Below are positions 23,452-33,228 of a stretch of 64,000 nucleotides of DNA, in pieces. The translations under genes and the position numbers were made by a program. The number at the start of each line of letters is the position of its first letter. Within the stretch, counting starts at the first letter, position 1. This DNA is from CAYTGM01 sp964437365. Lineage in GTDB: Bacteria; Sumerlaeota; Sumerlaeia; SLMS01. Under the pieces are notes generated by a model that was not told where the DNA came from, did no database searches, and saw only the letters and a list, made by a program, of their open reading frames with translations. The DNA lies in assembly GCA_964437365.1 (NCBI GenBank), contig CAYTGM010000005.1:179865-243864 (forward strand), read 5' to 3'.

Positions 23452-25983
23452 TTAATACAAATCTTTTCTCACACAGAAGATATAATCGGTGGAACTAACA
23501 TTGCCCTGCCCCGGGCGTCCACCATCAAAAGTTTCTCGATATATCAGATAACTCCATATTTTTTTCCATTCTTCCTTTGATTCCCAGGCTGCAGATGCGG
23601 CGGTAGTATTGTCAAGGTAGTGTCCGGGGATCATGACTTTCCAGATGCCTGTGAGTCGCTCCATAGGGATGGCTGATGGAAGCCAAAAAAGAAGACCACT
23701 TCCTCTATATACATGATAAGAGGATTCAAGATCAGGCAAATTCTTAAGCTCGTTGGGTTCGAGAAAAATGAACTCAAATTCTTTAGTGAAGAACTCATCG
23801 GGCTCTGGCTTCTCGATCCATTCCACGTCACGCAGGTACCAGCGGACCGGCCAAACCACAATTGGAGCTGAAACGCCTACTCGTACATCCTTATGAAGCC
23901 TCGGTTGATTGGGATTTTGGAGCCATATCCCAACGTCGCGATTCATTCTCACGGAAGCGATAGACTGATACTCCAAAATGAAATCGCAATGGTTCTTCAA
24001 GTCCTGAGGAACTGGACCATAGACCATGCGCTCTCTCGGATCATCAGGATAGTAAAAGTTAAGGGTGATGCATGCCTTCAGATTCCAAAATGCCAATGAA
24101 CCAAGGACAATCAAGAACAGGATTTTGGATGCCTGGCTTTGTAAGCCTTTAAAGAGTGAGTCAGAATATGATGAAGCCAACAGAATCAGCGGCAACATCG
24201 CATGAATACCCACTTGTGGAACAGCTTCTCGTGCATAACAGGCAGCTCCAGTGGCTGTGACAAACCACCAGATAAGAAACGCTCTGAAAACATTTCTTCT
24301 GTATAGCTCCAATACTGAAAGGGAAGTTGCGAAAAAGATCAGACTCAAGACGATGAGAAGGCTTATTCCATTGTCAAAGTTGAACTTGATCTCGAGAAAT
24401 TGCAGAAAATTGACATGCTTATTCGCGAGGATAACAGGCTGCCCGTTCTTATAAAGTGAAGCATAACGCAAGCTTTCCCATTCACCAGAACCAAAACTGA
24501 TGACACACGCGACGAAGACCAAGGCAATGGATAGAGAAAACACCCACCTTGAGGAACGAGGGAATATCAAGATCAGAGCGAAAAACGTAAAGAAAACGAC
24601 CGCAAGGTACTTCAGGAACTCAAAAGGGACCTGTGATATAACTCCGGATGTGGACTGAAATGACAACCCTGAAAAGAGCAATTTGTGAAACAAGAGGAAA
24701 GGAATCGTCAGAAGTAGAAACACCAGTGATGAACTTCTAAAAACCGGGAACCTGAATACAGCGACAATCCAGCAAGAGAAAACGATAAGAATGGCAGGAA
24801 GTTCGTAGACAAGCATGTTCAAAAGATGCTGATGAAAAGGTCCTCCAATTCTTCCCCACTCGTGCTGTCCCCCCCAATAGGACCATGTCTTTGTATAGAT
24901 TTCAAAAAATCCTGTTTCATACTTGAAGCCTGTTGTAAAGATCCAGAGGTAAACAACGAGACCCAATAGAATCGCTCCTGTTAAGTGCCAGCGGCTTATA
25001 GCGATACGGCTTGAGAGACTATTCAAACATGCCCTTTCCCCCAATCCATTCTTTTTGATAAAGGACAACATCAATGCGACGGCAATAGAGAGTACTGTAA
25101 GACCGGAATAAACAGCTGCCCAGGGTATCTTGCCAGGGCTTCGCCAGCCCAGAATCGTCGCGAGGGACCTTTCATCCTTCAAGACCCAATCGTGCCCGAT
25201 AGCCCCAACAACATCTCGATCATAAACAAGCCCTTCAAAGGTTTGTGTCAGGATCAGTGTAAAGATCATCACAGGTATCAAGCTGAGCCAGGAAACATCT
25301 CTGAAACCTGGAAGGGATAGAGACTTGATTGCTTTCAACCTCCATTTGCTTTGCAGAATTCCTGAATATAGATCGTATACTAAATAGAGAATAAGGAAAG
25401 TACCGAGTGAGAAGTAGAGAAAAAGACTACTCTCTTTATTCGTAAACAATAATACCATCCCAATGAGAGCAGAGACTCCCCACCACGGTTGCTTCTTGTA
25501 CCACCAATAGGAGAAACTTGTGACGATACCGAGAGACAGAAATAAGTAGAGAGAATCATTTCGGAAAAATCTCTGATAGTAGGTAATACCGGGAGAAATT
25601 GTATAGAACAACAAGGCAACCCACGTTCCTGTTCTACCCAGCCATGGGTGGAGATTGTACACCCAGAAGAACCCACCAATCCCAAGAAGAGCGCATCCAA
25701 GTCTCATCGTGAAATCTGATGGCCCAAACAAATGAAATACCATCGCTTGAAGTTGTAGCATCGCTGGTCCATGGAGGATGGGCAGGTATTGATAATTCCA
25801 CTTTAAGTAAAGTTGATCCCAGGTATAATAGACAAACAACCCTTCATCGTGCATGATAGCTTTCCAACCCAAATTGTAAAGCCTGAGAAAAATGCAAAGA
25901 GAGAGAAGAGCCCAAGCAAAAGCCTGTAGCCAAACTCGCCATTGTGAATTGGAATCTTTGTCTATGAGTGCAGACCAGAACAT
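23452..25983 (-). CDS. Agl23-like (TIGR03663) GT-C glycosyltransferase-type membrane protein, copy 2
   Basis: About 843 residues with roughly a dozen hydrophobic helices and a soluble C-terminal third. The first periplasmic loop contains MHDEGLFVYYTW, the acidic motif position used in GT-C enzymes such as PMT/GT39. LHGPAMLQLQ and the later AREAVPQVGIHAMLPLI are shared with its neighbour. The family TIGR03663, called flippase-activity-associated protein Agl23, is encoded next to DUF2298 proteins in archaea, Chloroflexota and some candidate phyla. It probably transfers or handles lipid-linked sugars. I place the start at ATG 25983, eight bases after the stop of copy 1; an ORF extending to 26073 would overlap that gene. 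It is the last gene of a three-gene operon. Confidence 0.85.
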   Translation of the reverse strand: MFWSALIDKDSNSQWRVWLQAFAWALLSLCIFLRLYNLGWKAIMHDEGLFVYYTWDQLYLKWNYQYLPILHGPAMLQLQAMVFHLFGPSDFTMRLGCALLGIGGFFWVYNLHPWLGRTGTWVALLFYTISPGITYYQRFFRNDSLYLFLSLGIVTSFSYWWYKKQPWWGVSALIGMVLLFTNKESSLFLYFSLGTFLILYLVYDLYSGILQSKWRLKAIKSLSLPGFRDVSWLSLIPVMIFTLILTQTFEGLVYDRDVVGAIGHDWVLKDERSLATILGWRSPGKIPWAAVYSGLTVLSIAVALMLSFIKKNGLGERACLNSLSSRIAISRWHLTGAILLGLVVYLWIFTTGFKYETGFFEIYTKTWSYWGGQHEWGRIGGPFHQHLLNMLVYELPAILIVFSCWIVAVFRFPVFRSSSLVFLLLTIPFLLFHKLLFSGLSFQSTSGVISQVPFEFLKYLAVVFFTFFALILIFPRSSRWVFSLSIALVFVACVISFGSGEWESLRYASLYKNGQPVILANKHVNFLQFLEIKFNFDNGISLLIVLSLIFFATSLSVLELYRRNVFRAFLIWWFVTATGAACYAREAVPQVGIHAMLPLILLASSYSDSLFKGLQSQASKILFLIVLGSLAFWNLKACITLNFYYPDDPRERMVYGPVPQDLKNHCDFILEYQSIASVRMNRDVGIWLQNPNQPRLHKDVRVGVSAPIVVWPVRWYLRDVEWIEKPEPDEFFTKEFEFIFLEPNELKNLPDLESSYHVYRGSGLLFWLPSAIPMERLTGIWKVMIPGHYLDNTTAASAAWESKEEWKKIWSYLIYRETFDGGRPGQGNVSSTDYIFCVRKDLY

Positions 25984-25990
25984 TTGATTT

Positions 25991-28588
25991 TCAGTATAAA
26001 TCTTTCCGGTAGCAGAATATATAGTCAAAACTACTGAGGGCTGGGACGGGGCGTCCTGTCCCATCAAAAGCATGGCGATAGATTAGATAGTCACGGACCA
26101 GTCCCCATTCTTGTTTCGCATTGTACGCAGCAGAAGCATCAGAAGTATTGTCAAGGTAATGACCAGGGATCTGAGCTTTCCAGATATCGAGTATCCTCGA
26201 TGTATCTATAGGGTCGGGCGTCCAAAACATGGTTCCCCTGCCACGAACAACATTATATTCATCGAGGCTCTTCAGTCGTTCAGCATCTTCAACAGATGCA
26301 AAAACAAAATCGTAGCCTTGATCTATAGCATTTTGAGGATTATTGCCTTCTTCATAAGCGACGTCTCGGAGGTACCATTTCGCTGGCCAGGTAACCTGAT
26401 CGAGAGTCTTCAGATAAATGGAGACGTCCTTATGTTCTTTTCTTTCATTGTACCGATCAAGAAAAACCGGGCGATTGCGGCTCTCATCCATCTTAAGAGA
26501 GGCAATCTTTGCATAGTCCCTGATCATCTCCATATGATTCTTTACGTCACGAGAACTGGGCCCGTAAGCCATCCTTTCTCTTGGATCGCCCGGGTAGCGA
26601 AAATTAAGAATCACTGAGGACTTGAACCCCCAGATGAGTCCAATCGCCAAAAGCACTAGTGCGATACGCTTCAGTGGTCTGGAACCAGATAGAGAATGTA
26701 CCCACAATGACTGAAATATTGCCGCAGACAGGATGATCGAAGCGAGCATCACATGAATCCCAACCTGTGGAACTGCCTCCCTTGCGTATGATGCGGAACC
26801 CAACATCGTTACAAACCACCATACAGAAAAGGCGAGGAATCTTTTCCTCTCTGAAAGCAATGCCCATGTATATATAGTCGCGAAAAAAACCAGAGTAATG
26901 ACAATAAGTAGACTCCACCCTCCATCGAAATTGTACTGAATTTCCATGAACTCTTTCATCGTCACATGGTCGCGAACCATTCTAATCGGAAGACCGTCTT
27001 TATAGACTTGAAGATTAATAATAGACTGCCATTTTGAACTCAGAAAGAGTAGTACACCGCTCATAACAGTATAAAGGAAAGTCAATGGAACAAGAACCTT
27101 ACCCCACTTTGGTCGAGTAAGCAGGGCAATGCCTGCAAAACAATAGACAGCAACAAGTCCTTTTAGCCACGCAATATCTACGGAGCTTGTATTCGTACTC
27201 CCCGGATAGATAACCTCTATTCCGCTGAAGAGAAGCTTATGAAAAAGAGCGGCCGGAATAGCCAGTAGAAGGAAAGCTCCACCAAGGCCGAACAGTCGAA
27301 TACCCTTGAAGAGAGAGACGAGCCAAAAGGCTAAGATCAGGAAGAACGATGCCGTTTCATAGACAATGGTATTTAGAAGATGCTGGTGAAATGGCCCCTG
27401 GATACGACCTATTTCATGCTGCCCTCCCCAATACTGCCACGTATTCTTATAGATCTGAAAAAAACCGATAGAATGTTTGAAAAAAGTTGTATAAATCGCC
27501 AAATAGAAGACAACGGAGGCTGCTAGAGCACCAAACAGATACCAGCGCCCTGTATAGATTCTTCCAAAAAGTCCATTGAGCAACTGTATTCTACCAACTT
27601 GCTGTTTGACACATTGATTTAAAAAAGACCCTAAGAACAAAACACAAAAAAAAGCACCACCATAAAAGAGCAACCAGAACTTTGCTGTACCAACTGAACC
27701 ATGGGCCTGTTCCATATCGCCTTGCCAGCCAAGCAATAGAGGAAGGGACCTGATATCCTTTAAAACCCAGTCGTGTTGCAATGTTTGAACAACTGAACGT
27801 TCGTAGCGGATTCCTTCAAAGACCTGTGTCGTTATAAGAACAAGGACAAGGACTATTCCAACTGCGTAGACGAAAGGTGAAGGCAATGATTTTAGTCTAT
27901 ACTCTTTATCTTTTTTCTCGAAAGCTTTTCCTCGTTCAATATAGCTTACAAGGTCGTGTATAATGTAGAAAACCAGAAAGGTTATCAACGTGAAGTATAG
28001 AAAAACGGCACTTGCCTTATTTGTAAACAACGCTGTAACACCAAGAATTGCTGAGGCCAGCCACCTGCCGTCTCCTGTTCTCCACCAGTTTAGAAAACTC
28101 GCAATAATCCAGAGGGTACAGAACAGGTACAGCGCGTCCTGGTGAAAGAACCGCTGGAAGAAAACGATTCCGGGAGAAATAGAATAAAAGGCGAGTGCAT
28201 ACCAGGTGCCAGCCTCCTGCAACCAATACCTCAGCTTCCATATCCAGAAAAAGCCCCCGATACCCAGCAGGGCCACGCCGAGTCTAACGGTATAATCACT
28301 CACACCAAATATGTGAAAGACGAAATTCTGCAAGTGCAACATAAGTGGTCCATGCAGAATTGGTTGATAGTAGTAGTTGAATTCCAAATAGAGTTGATTG
28401 TATGTATAGTTTGTGAAAAGCAACTCATCGTGCATCATCGTCTTATAAGAAAGGTTCCATAGTCGTATGAACGCACACACTACCAGAAGTGCAAAAAACA
28501 GGAAGGTTCTGTATCCTTTATCGAAAGGAGCCTCGTGAAACTCTCTGAATGAAGAGTGTTGTTGAGCATCGACTTCTTTATTGTTCAT
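25991..28588 (-). CDS. Agl23-like (TIGR03663) GT-C glycosyltransferase-type membrane protein, copy 1
   Basis: An 865-residue polytopic membrane protein, paralogous end to end to the downstream gene. Shared segments include MHDELLFTNYTY, ILHGPLMLHLQ, HDWVLKDIRSLPLLLGW, WQYWGGQHEIGRIQGPFHQH, AREAVPQVGIHVML, PGDPRERMAYGP and a C-terminal IPGHYLDNTSDASAAYNAKQ box. The C-terminal soluble part carries FDYIFCYRKDLY in both. The GT-C fold is inferred from the membrane topology and the HDE loop. The gene overlaps the end of the DUF2298 gene by 11 bases, so it is translationally coupled. The role is likely assembly of a surface glycan or glycoprotein. Confidence 0.85.
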   Translation of the reverse strand: MNNKEVDAQQHSSFREFHEAPFDKGYRTFLFFALLVVCAFIRLWNLSYKTMMHDELLFTNYTYNQLYLEFNYYYQPILHGPLMLHLQNFVFHIFGVSDYTVRLGVALLGIGGFFWIWKLRYWLQEAGTWYALAFYSISPGIVFFQRFFHQDALYLFCTLWIIASFLNWWRTGDGRWLASAILGVTALFTNKASAVFLYFTLITFLVFYIIHDLVSYIERGKAFEKKDKEYRLKSLPSPFVYAVGIVLVLVLITTQVFEGIRYERSVVQTLQHDWVLKDIRSLPLLLGWQGDMEQAHGSVGTAKFWLLFYGGAFFCVLFLGSFLNQCVKQQVGRIQLLNGLFGRIYTGRWYLFGALAASVVFYLAIYTTFFKHSIGFFQIYKNTWQYWGGQHEIGRIQGPFHQHLLNTIVYETASFFLILAFWLVSLFKGIRLFGLGGAFLLLAIPAALFHKLLFSGIEVIYPGSTNTSSVDIAWLKGLVAVYCFAGIALLTRPKWGKVLVPLTFLYTVMSGVLLFLSSKWQSIINLQVYKDGLPIRMVRDHVTMKEFMEIQYNFDGGWSLLIVITLVFFATIYTWALLSERKRFLAFSVWWFVTMLGSASYAREAVPQVGIHVMLASIILSAAIFQSLWVHSLSGSRPLKRIALVLLAIGLIWGFKSSVILNFRYPGDPRERMAYGPSSRDVKNHMEMIRDYAKIASLKMDESRNRPVFLDRYNERKEHKDVSIYLKTLDQVTWPAKWYLRDVAYEEGNNPQNAIDQGYDFVFASVEDAERLKSLDEYNVVRGRGTMFWTPDPIDTSRILDIWKAQIPGHYLDNTSDASAAYNAKQEWGLVRDYLIYRHAFDGTGRPVPALSSFDYIFCYRKDLY

Positions 28589-31500
28589 TGCTCAAATCCC
28601 ACGTTATTTTGTAGATATTGGTTACATCGCCTGCAGAGCTCCTGGTTGCAATGCCGCTGGTAAAGACTTTTTCATACCCTCTCTCGCTCATAACCTCGTC
28701 AAGATTACTTCCAAATTCATCTCTCTCCAATTTTCCGACAACAACATAGTCGATAGCATATTCTATAAGCAGGGCTTCAAGAAGCTCCTCGTCATCTGTT
28801 GTATATATCTCTCTGGCATCCGCCATCATTTGATCCATCACACGCTGTACCGTCAGGTCATTCCTGGATATCAGAGTTTCCATACGATAAAGATCTGCCA
28901 GAGTAGCCTTTGGATAGAACTTGGCAAGCATTTGAAGGCGAGCATCCCCTTCTGCAAACCTGAGGGATCTTTGTTCATCACTTGTTAATTGGTGCTTTTG
29001 ACTGCCAACTAATGGACTCAGAATTGTGTTCAGATCTGGAAGTGCGTTTATTCTGGATATATAATCTTCCTTAAGATAGCCGGGAGCCGCTTTCGCTCTT
29101 CCCCTCCACTGGTGTTCATGATGTTTCCAACCAAGAATCGTTCTAGCACTCCCGCCAGTAGAAATTCTTCCTATATGAGAGTACGCGACATCCCCAACTC
29201 TTTCCAGAATCTTCTGCTCGGGGGCAACATTCTCTGAAACCCACTTCATTGCCCAATAATCATCTTCATACTTGGGGAACTCCCTCAGGTGATGAAGACC
29301 ATCCAGGGTGCGTGTGCGGAAAATAGCCTCTTGCGGAAGCCTTGACTCATAGGAATCAGCAATTGGCCAGCTGAAGAAACCCCGAGTCCGAGTCGCTGTC
29401 GAAGCGAGAGGATAGTAACAACCAAGAAGTAAGATGAAACCTGAAACAACGAGCGCTTTCCAGCGACTTGCAACACTGGATATCATCGACGCAATCAGGC
29501 TCAGTCTATTCCTGCCATAAGTACTATTTGGAGTGGTAAAGATTAAGAAAAGGACGATCGGAATCATGACAATCCAGAACAGGATAAAGAGGGGTTCACC
29601 AATAGAGGACAGACCACTATATGCAAGCCCCCATGGCAAGATGACTCCTCCAATCAAAGCAACAAACCAAAATGCGGGTTTATAGAGAACTTCTCCTGGA
29701 TCAATCTTGATGAGGCTCGCACAAGAAAACAGTTCTCGCACGGCCACAACCATCCCACCTGCAAATATTGGCCAGAGTGGATAATAAATCTTGAATGGAG
29801 TATTATATCTCTCCAGATACCCGGCATAGTCATCGTCAAAGTGAAGCGCCTCGACAAACCAGCACCAGAAGAATCCAACAGACAGAAAAACCCAGATCGC
29901 ACCTTCTGATCGCTTTCTGAAGAGAACAGCGTAATAAACGCAATATGCAACTCCCCCAAGGCACAAAGCTCCAACCCAATAGCCCAAGTAATTCCTTGCG
30001 AGAGCAATCAAGGCCAAAGCAGCCATTGAGATCATGAATGAAAAACCTGGTGGCCTTCCCTTTAATGATTTGAAAAATCGAGAGATCATCAATACAAAGA
30101 TTGGAACCACAAAAAGTCCCCAGTGCATAACGAAGTCTTTTACTTCTGTCCGTAGATTCTCCGGGAATGGATTGACCGGAGAGGCAGCCCAGAATGCATT
30201 CCAAAACCGTGGAGCCGATGTCAGCTCATAGGATAGGACCGGAGGCAGCAGGCTTGCCAGCATTTCACGAGAAGGTTGTAGTGGAGATTCAAAATATAAT
30301 TTGAATGGTAAAATGATAAGGACAGCCAAAAATCCAACAGCAGCGTAAACTCCCCCGCAACTATACCACCACAGGTGTGACTCTGGGACAGAACGTAAGG
30401 ACCACAATGCAGCCAAGCTCATGATGACCATGAAAAAGAACACATCGCGAATAGCGATCGTTAGAGCAGGTGTAGGTGACTCCGTTCCCTTACCCAAAGA
30501 AAGGAATGGACCGAGCCCGACAATGAGTATAGACAGAGACGCACTCAGCGCAAACAGGACCCATCGGTTTACCTCAGGCTTAACAAACGTTGCCAGTGGA
30601 AACCCTGCCGCGAGAATAAAGACGCCTGCTAGAAAAGCTGGAAACATCTGGAAGAGAGGTGTTGTGTCCGGCATCGAGTTAAAAAATATTCCAACGACCA
30701 TAGCCACCAGAATACCGTATCCTGCAAATCCAATCCATTTCCATTCAAACGAAGGAACAACACCAATCCTCGATATAATGATCACAAGCCCAACCAGCGG
30801 AGACATGACAACTGCGTCCCAGATGTTGATCGGGAACAAACTTCCCATCAGGAACGCAATGAGCAGTAGCTCACACGCACAAGATCTCCAAAACTGTTTT
30901 TCAGAGCGGCGTCGCCGAGCGTTTTTCCTGAGCAGAGATAGACAAACGGTCAACAGCACGATAGAAAAAGGAAGGGCATAGTGATGAGGATGATGATCAC
31001 CAAGTATCGCACTGAAATAAGGAAACTCCGTTATGGTACCTGAGTTTTTCTCTCCAGGAGGTGAGCTCTTGATCGCTCTACTCGAATCCCAAAAGTTAAT
31101 AAATGAAAAGTTTTCCCAGCTATACCTAAGATCTTCGATTGAGGGGCTTCGATTTACCGAAGGGACCGGTTGACCAAAATACATCGAAAAAAGCTCGCCC
31201 GGAAGAAGAGCGCCCATCCGAAGAATCGTTCTCATTCCATTAAGCACAGCCAGCTGATTACTACTCAGATCCTTCTTGTATTGCCTTGCGGTGAACTCGT
31301 ACTGACGAAGAACTTGAAGAAGCTTCTGTAAATCTTTCTCACTCTTCGCCTCAATAATCTCTGAAACGATACGTTCGGGTGAATTCTGGAAAAGTGCCTG
31401 ATAGCTACCAGATTGTTTCGCGGACTGCAGTTCTTCAATAATCAAAACCAAGTCATTCGAATCCAGAAGTTCTGCTTTTCTCTTTTCAAGAAGAGCTCTG

Positions 31501-32933
31501 AAAATCTCTAAATCTGACTCGGGAACTTGATGGTTTTCGATGACTTCATTTAGCACCTCTAACACAGAGTCAAACTCTTCTCTCTGAATCAGATGATATA
31601 TCTTTTCTCGAGCAACAACGCCGTTCAATGCATTTTGTTCGTCCCATGCTCTTGTGTAGGCGGGACCATTGACTAAACCATACAGTTCTGTTTTCTGCGG
31701 CTGTTTTATATCCTGTTCAGAGAGTGAGGAAGCATTGCTTTGAAACGAATCTCTAAGCTGTTCAAACCGTTCTGGCACTTTCGAAAGTGCAACCTCTAAC
31801 TGATCCAACTCCGATTCGAATGTACTTATCCTTAATTCCAGTTCAGATCCTTTGACTCGATTATGGATGTCCTGAAGGCTGACAGGAGAAAATCCTGTCA
31901 TCACTTTCCAGGAACCCGCTGCAAGCTCCTGCTGATGAACCCATCGCTGCCGGACTCCCCCATCGAGACCGCGCGTAAAGAACTGACGCCATGGGTCCAG
32001 GTTACCGAATAATGCAATAGCCAGCGCTCCGAAGAGTCCCCAGCAGAATCCCCTGTGCCAGGTTATGTTTCTCGACACTCGGAATTTTCTTGAAATCAGC
32101 TGGACGAGTGCAGTGGAAAAGCTGAAGCCGGAAACCACAGTCATCGCGAAGATGGTCGCCAATCCTAAGTTAAAGGCGTACGAGGGGGGCATTCCTGAGG
32201 CCTTCGCCGCAACTGAAGTAAGCATGTGGCCACCATAGTAATAATTCAGCGGATACTCATTAAACCAGAGATCTTTCGGAGGGAAGGATGAACTGTTCAT
32301 GATGGAACCGATATGCGTCAGGTTCCCCCACTTCTCGGCTGGGTAAAGACTCAGCTCGAAAGTCGCGTATGGTATATATGATCGGACATTCAAAAAGAAT
32401 AGAAAAGAAAGGAAAAAAAGCAAGTAAGAGAGAATAAGGGGTCCTGAAAATCTTCTCAGGTCTTGAAGAAACTTGTTGATGTCTAACAATGCAACCATGG
32501 AGCCGCTTAAAAGAACCAGAAAGAGAGCCGTATAGACACTAAACCCTGAGAAGGGAAGATAGAGTCCGCCTGCTATGGTAAATAGGACGAATGGAAACCA
32601 TCGGGTTCTTCTTTGCCACGGGTTGAGTCCAGGCTGGCGGGCGGCTATAAATCCAATTCCAAAAAAAAGGGAAGCAATACCGAGGAGCAGCAGGCGAAAG
32701 AAAGTGGATCGATGGTCTTCAAAGAACCATTGCAGAGACAACAGCCAACTGACAGCACCAACGATGAGAAAGCCAAGCGGGAAGCTCGCGCCGACAGCTC
32801 GATCTGGAAGCAGGCGGAAAACCCTGAAGCAAATTGGAAGCATCGACACCTGACACAAAAGCAAAAAGATTAACCAAGGGAGTGCCAAGGGTAGATAGGT
32901 AACCCACCAGGCAGGATCAAAGACCTGAGACAT
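28578..32933 (-). CDS. DUF2298 (Chlor_Arch_YYY) giant membrane protein with helical insertion
   Basis: About 1451 residues and over twenty hydrophobic segments. The name-giving YYY motif is seen in EYPLNYYYGGHML (about 231-233). A second conserved site is ILGDHHPHHYALPF (about 645), followed by NIWDAVVMSPL. Between them, residues about 340-590 form a hydrophilic, strongly helical insertion with heptad-like stretches (LELRISTFESELDQLEVALS), not expected for the family. The C-terminal 250 residues are soluble. DUF2298 proteins are thought to be GT-C-type glycosyltransferases and pair with Agl23. ATG 32933 is chosen over an in-frame TTG at 32951 because GAGGGG lies just upstream. It leads the operon with the two Agl23-like genes. 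Confidence 0.85.
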   Translation of the reverse strand: MSQVFDPAWWVTYLPLALPWLIFLLLCQVSMLPICFRVFRLLPDRAVGASFPLGFLIVGAVSWLLSLQWFFEDHRSTFFRLLLLGIASLFFGIGFIAARQPGLNPWQRRTRWFPFVLFTIAGGLYLPFSGFSVYTALFLVLLSGSMVALLDINKFLQDLRRFSGPLILSYLLFFLSFLFFLNVRSYIPYATFELSLYPAEKWGNLTHIGSIMNSSSFPPKDLWFNEYPLNYYYGGHMLTSVAAKASGMPPSYAFNLGLATIFAMTVVSGFSFSTALVQLISRKFRVSRNITWHRGFCWGLFGALAIALFGNLDPWRQFFTRGLDGGVRQRWVHQQELAAGSWKVMTGFSPVSLQDIHNRVKGSELELRISTFESELDQLEVALSKVPERFEQLRDSFQSNASSLSEQDIKQPQKTELYGLVNGPAYTRAWDEQNALNGVVAREKIYHLIQREEFDSVLEVLNEVIENHQVPESDLEIFRALLEKRKAELLDSNDLVLIIEELQSAKQSGSYQALFQNSPERIVSEIIEAKSEKDLQKLLQVLRQYEFTARQYKKDLSSNQLAVLNGMRTILRMGALLPGELFSMYFGQPVPSVNRSPSIEDLRYSWENFSFINFWDSSRAIKSSPPGEKNSGTITEFPYFSAILGDHHPHHYALPFSIVLLTVCLSLLRKNARRRRSEKQFWRSCACELLLIAFLMGSLFPINIWDAVVMSPLVGLVIIISRIGVVPSFEWKWIGFAGYGILVAMVVGIFFNSMPDTTPLFQMFPAFLAGVFILAAGFPLATFVKPEVNRWVLFALSASLSILIVGLGPFLSLGKGTESPTPALTIAIRDVFFFMVIMSLAALWSLRSVPESHLWWYSCGGVYAAVGFLAVLIILPFKLYFESPLQPSREMLASLLPPVLSYELTSAPRFWNAFWAASPVNPFPENLRTEVKDFVMHWGLFVVPIFVLMISRFFKSLKGRPPGFSFMISMAALALIALARNYLGYWVGALCLGGVAYCVYYAVLFRKRSEGAIWVFLSVGFFWCWFVEALHFDDDYAGYLERYNTPFKIYYPLWPIFAGGMVVAVRELFSCASLIKIDPGEVLYKPAFWFVALIGGVILPWGLAYSGLSSIGEPLFILFWIVMIPIVLFLIFTTPNSTYGRNRLSLIASMISSVASRWKALVVSGFILLLGCYYPLASTATRTRGFFSWPIADSYESRLPQEAIFRTRTLDGLHHLREFPKYEDDYWAMKWVSENVAPEQKILERVGDVAYSHIGRISTGGSARTILGWKHHEHQWRGRAKAAPGYLKEDYISRINALPDLNTILSPLVGSQKHQLTSDEQRSLRFAEGDARLQMLAKFYPKATLADLYRMETLISRNDLTVQRVMDQMMADAREIYTTDDEELLEALLIEYAIDYVVVGKLERDEFGSNLDEVMSERGYEKVFTSGIATRSSAGDVTNIYKITWDLSNEQ

Positions 32934-33228
32934 TTTTAGCCCCTCTCTCAAAACTCACCATTTGCCAGGAATCATCACAGGTGGCCATTTTGCACATCGG
33001 TAAAAACAAATAAGTCTCTCTTAAGATCCATTTCAATATTTGATATGCAACAACTTACGGAATCCTGTTACCGCATGGTCAACCACTTTTCCTTCATTTA
33101 AGTTTGTAGGACAGATTGATAGAGGATGTTCCCATGTTCCACCAGGGATATGACACGACTATTTATTGACCCCGGCAGAAGGAATTTAGAAAGCTTGTAC
33201 GCAGTTTTGTACAATTTGGATTATACCT
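32934..33228. other. Divergent intergenic region
   Basis: About 295 bases between the DUF2298 operon (minus) and the 276-residue protein (plus). It must hold both promoters, but I cannot assign -35/-10 pairs reliably. A small GTAC...GTAC inverted repeat lies near 33197-33212. No small ORF or RNA is convincing. Confidence 0.35.

Noticed and set aside
26111..26617. A 168-codon plus-strand ORF inside the Agl23-like gene.
   Set aside because: It is antisense to a strongly supported coding region, has no ribosome-binding site and no recognisable motif.
30421..30981. A 186-codon plus-strand ORF within the DUF2298 gene.
   Set aside because: It is antisense to conserved membrane segments and has unusual composition; no independent evidence.
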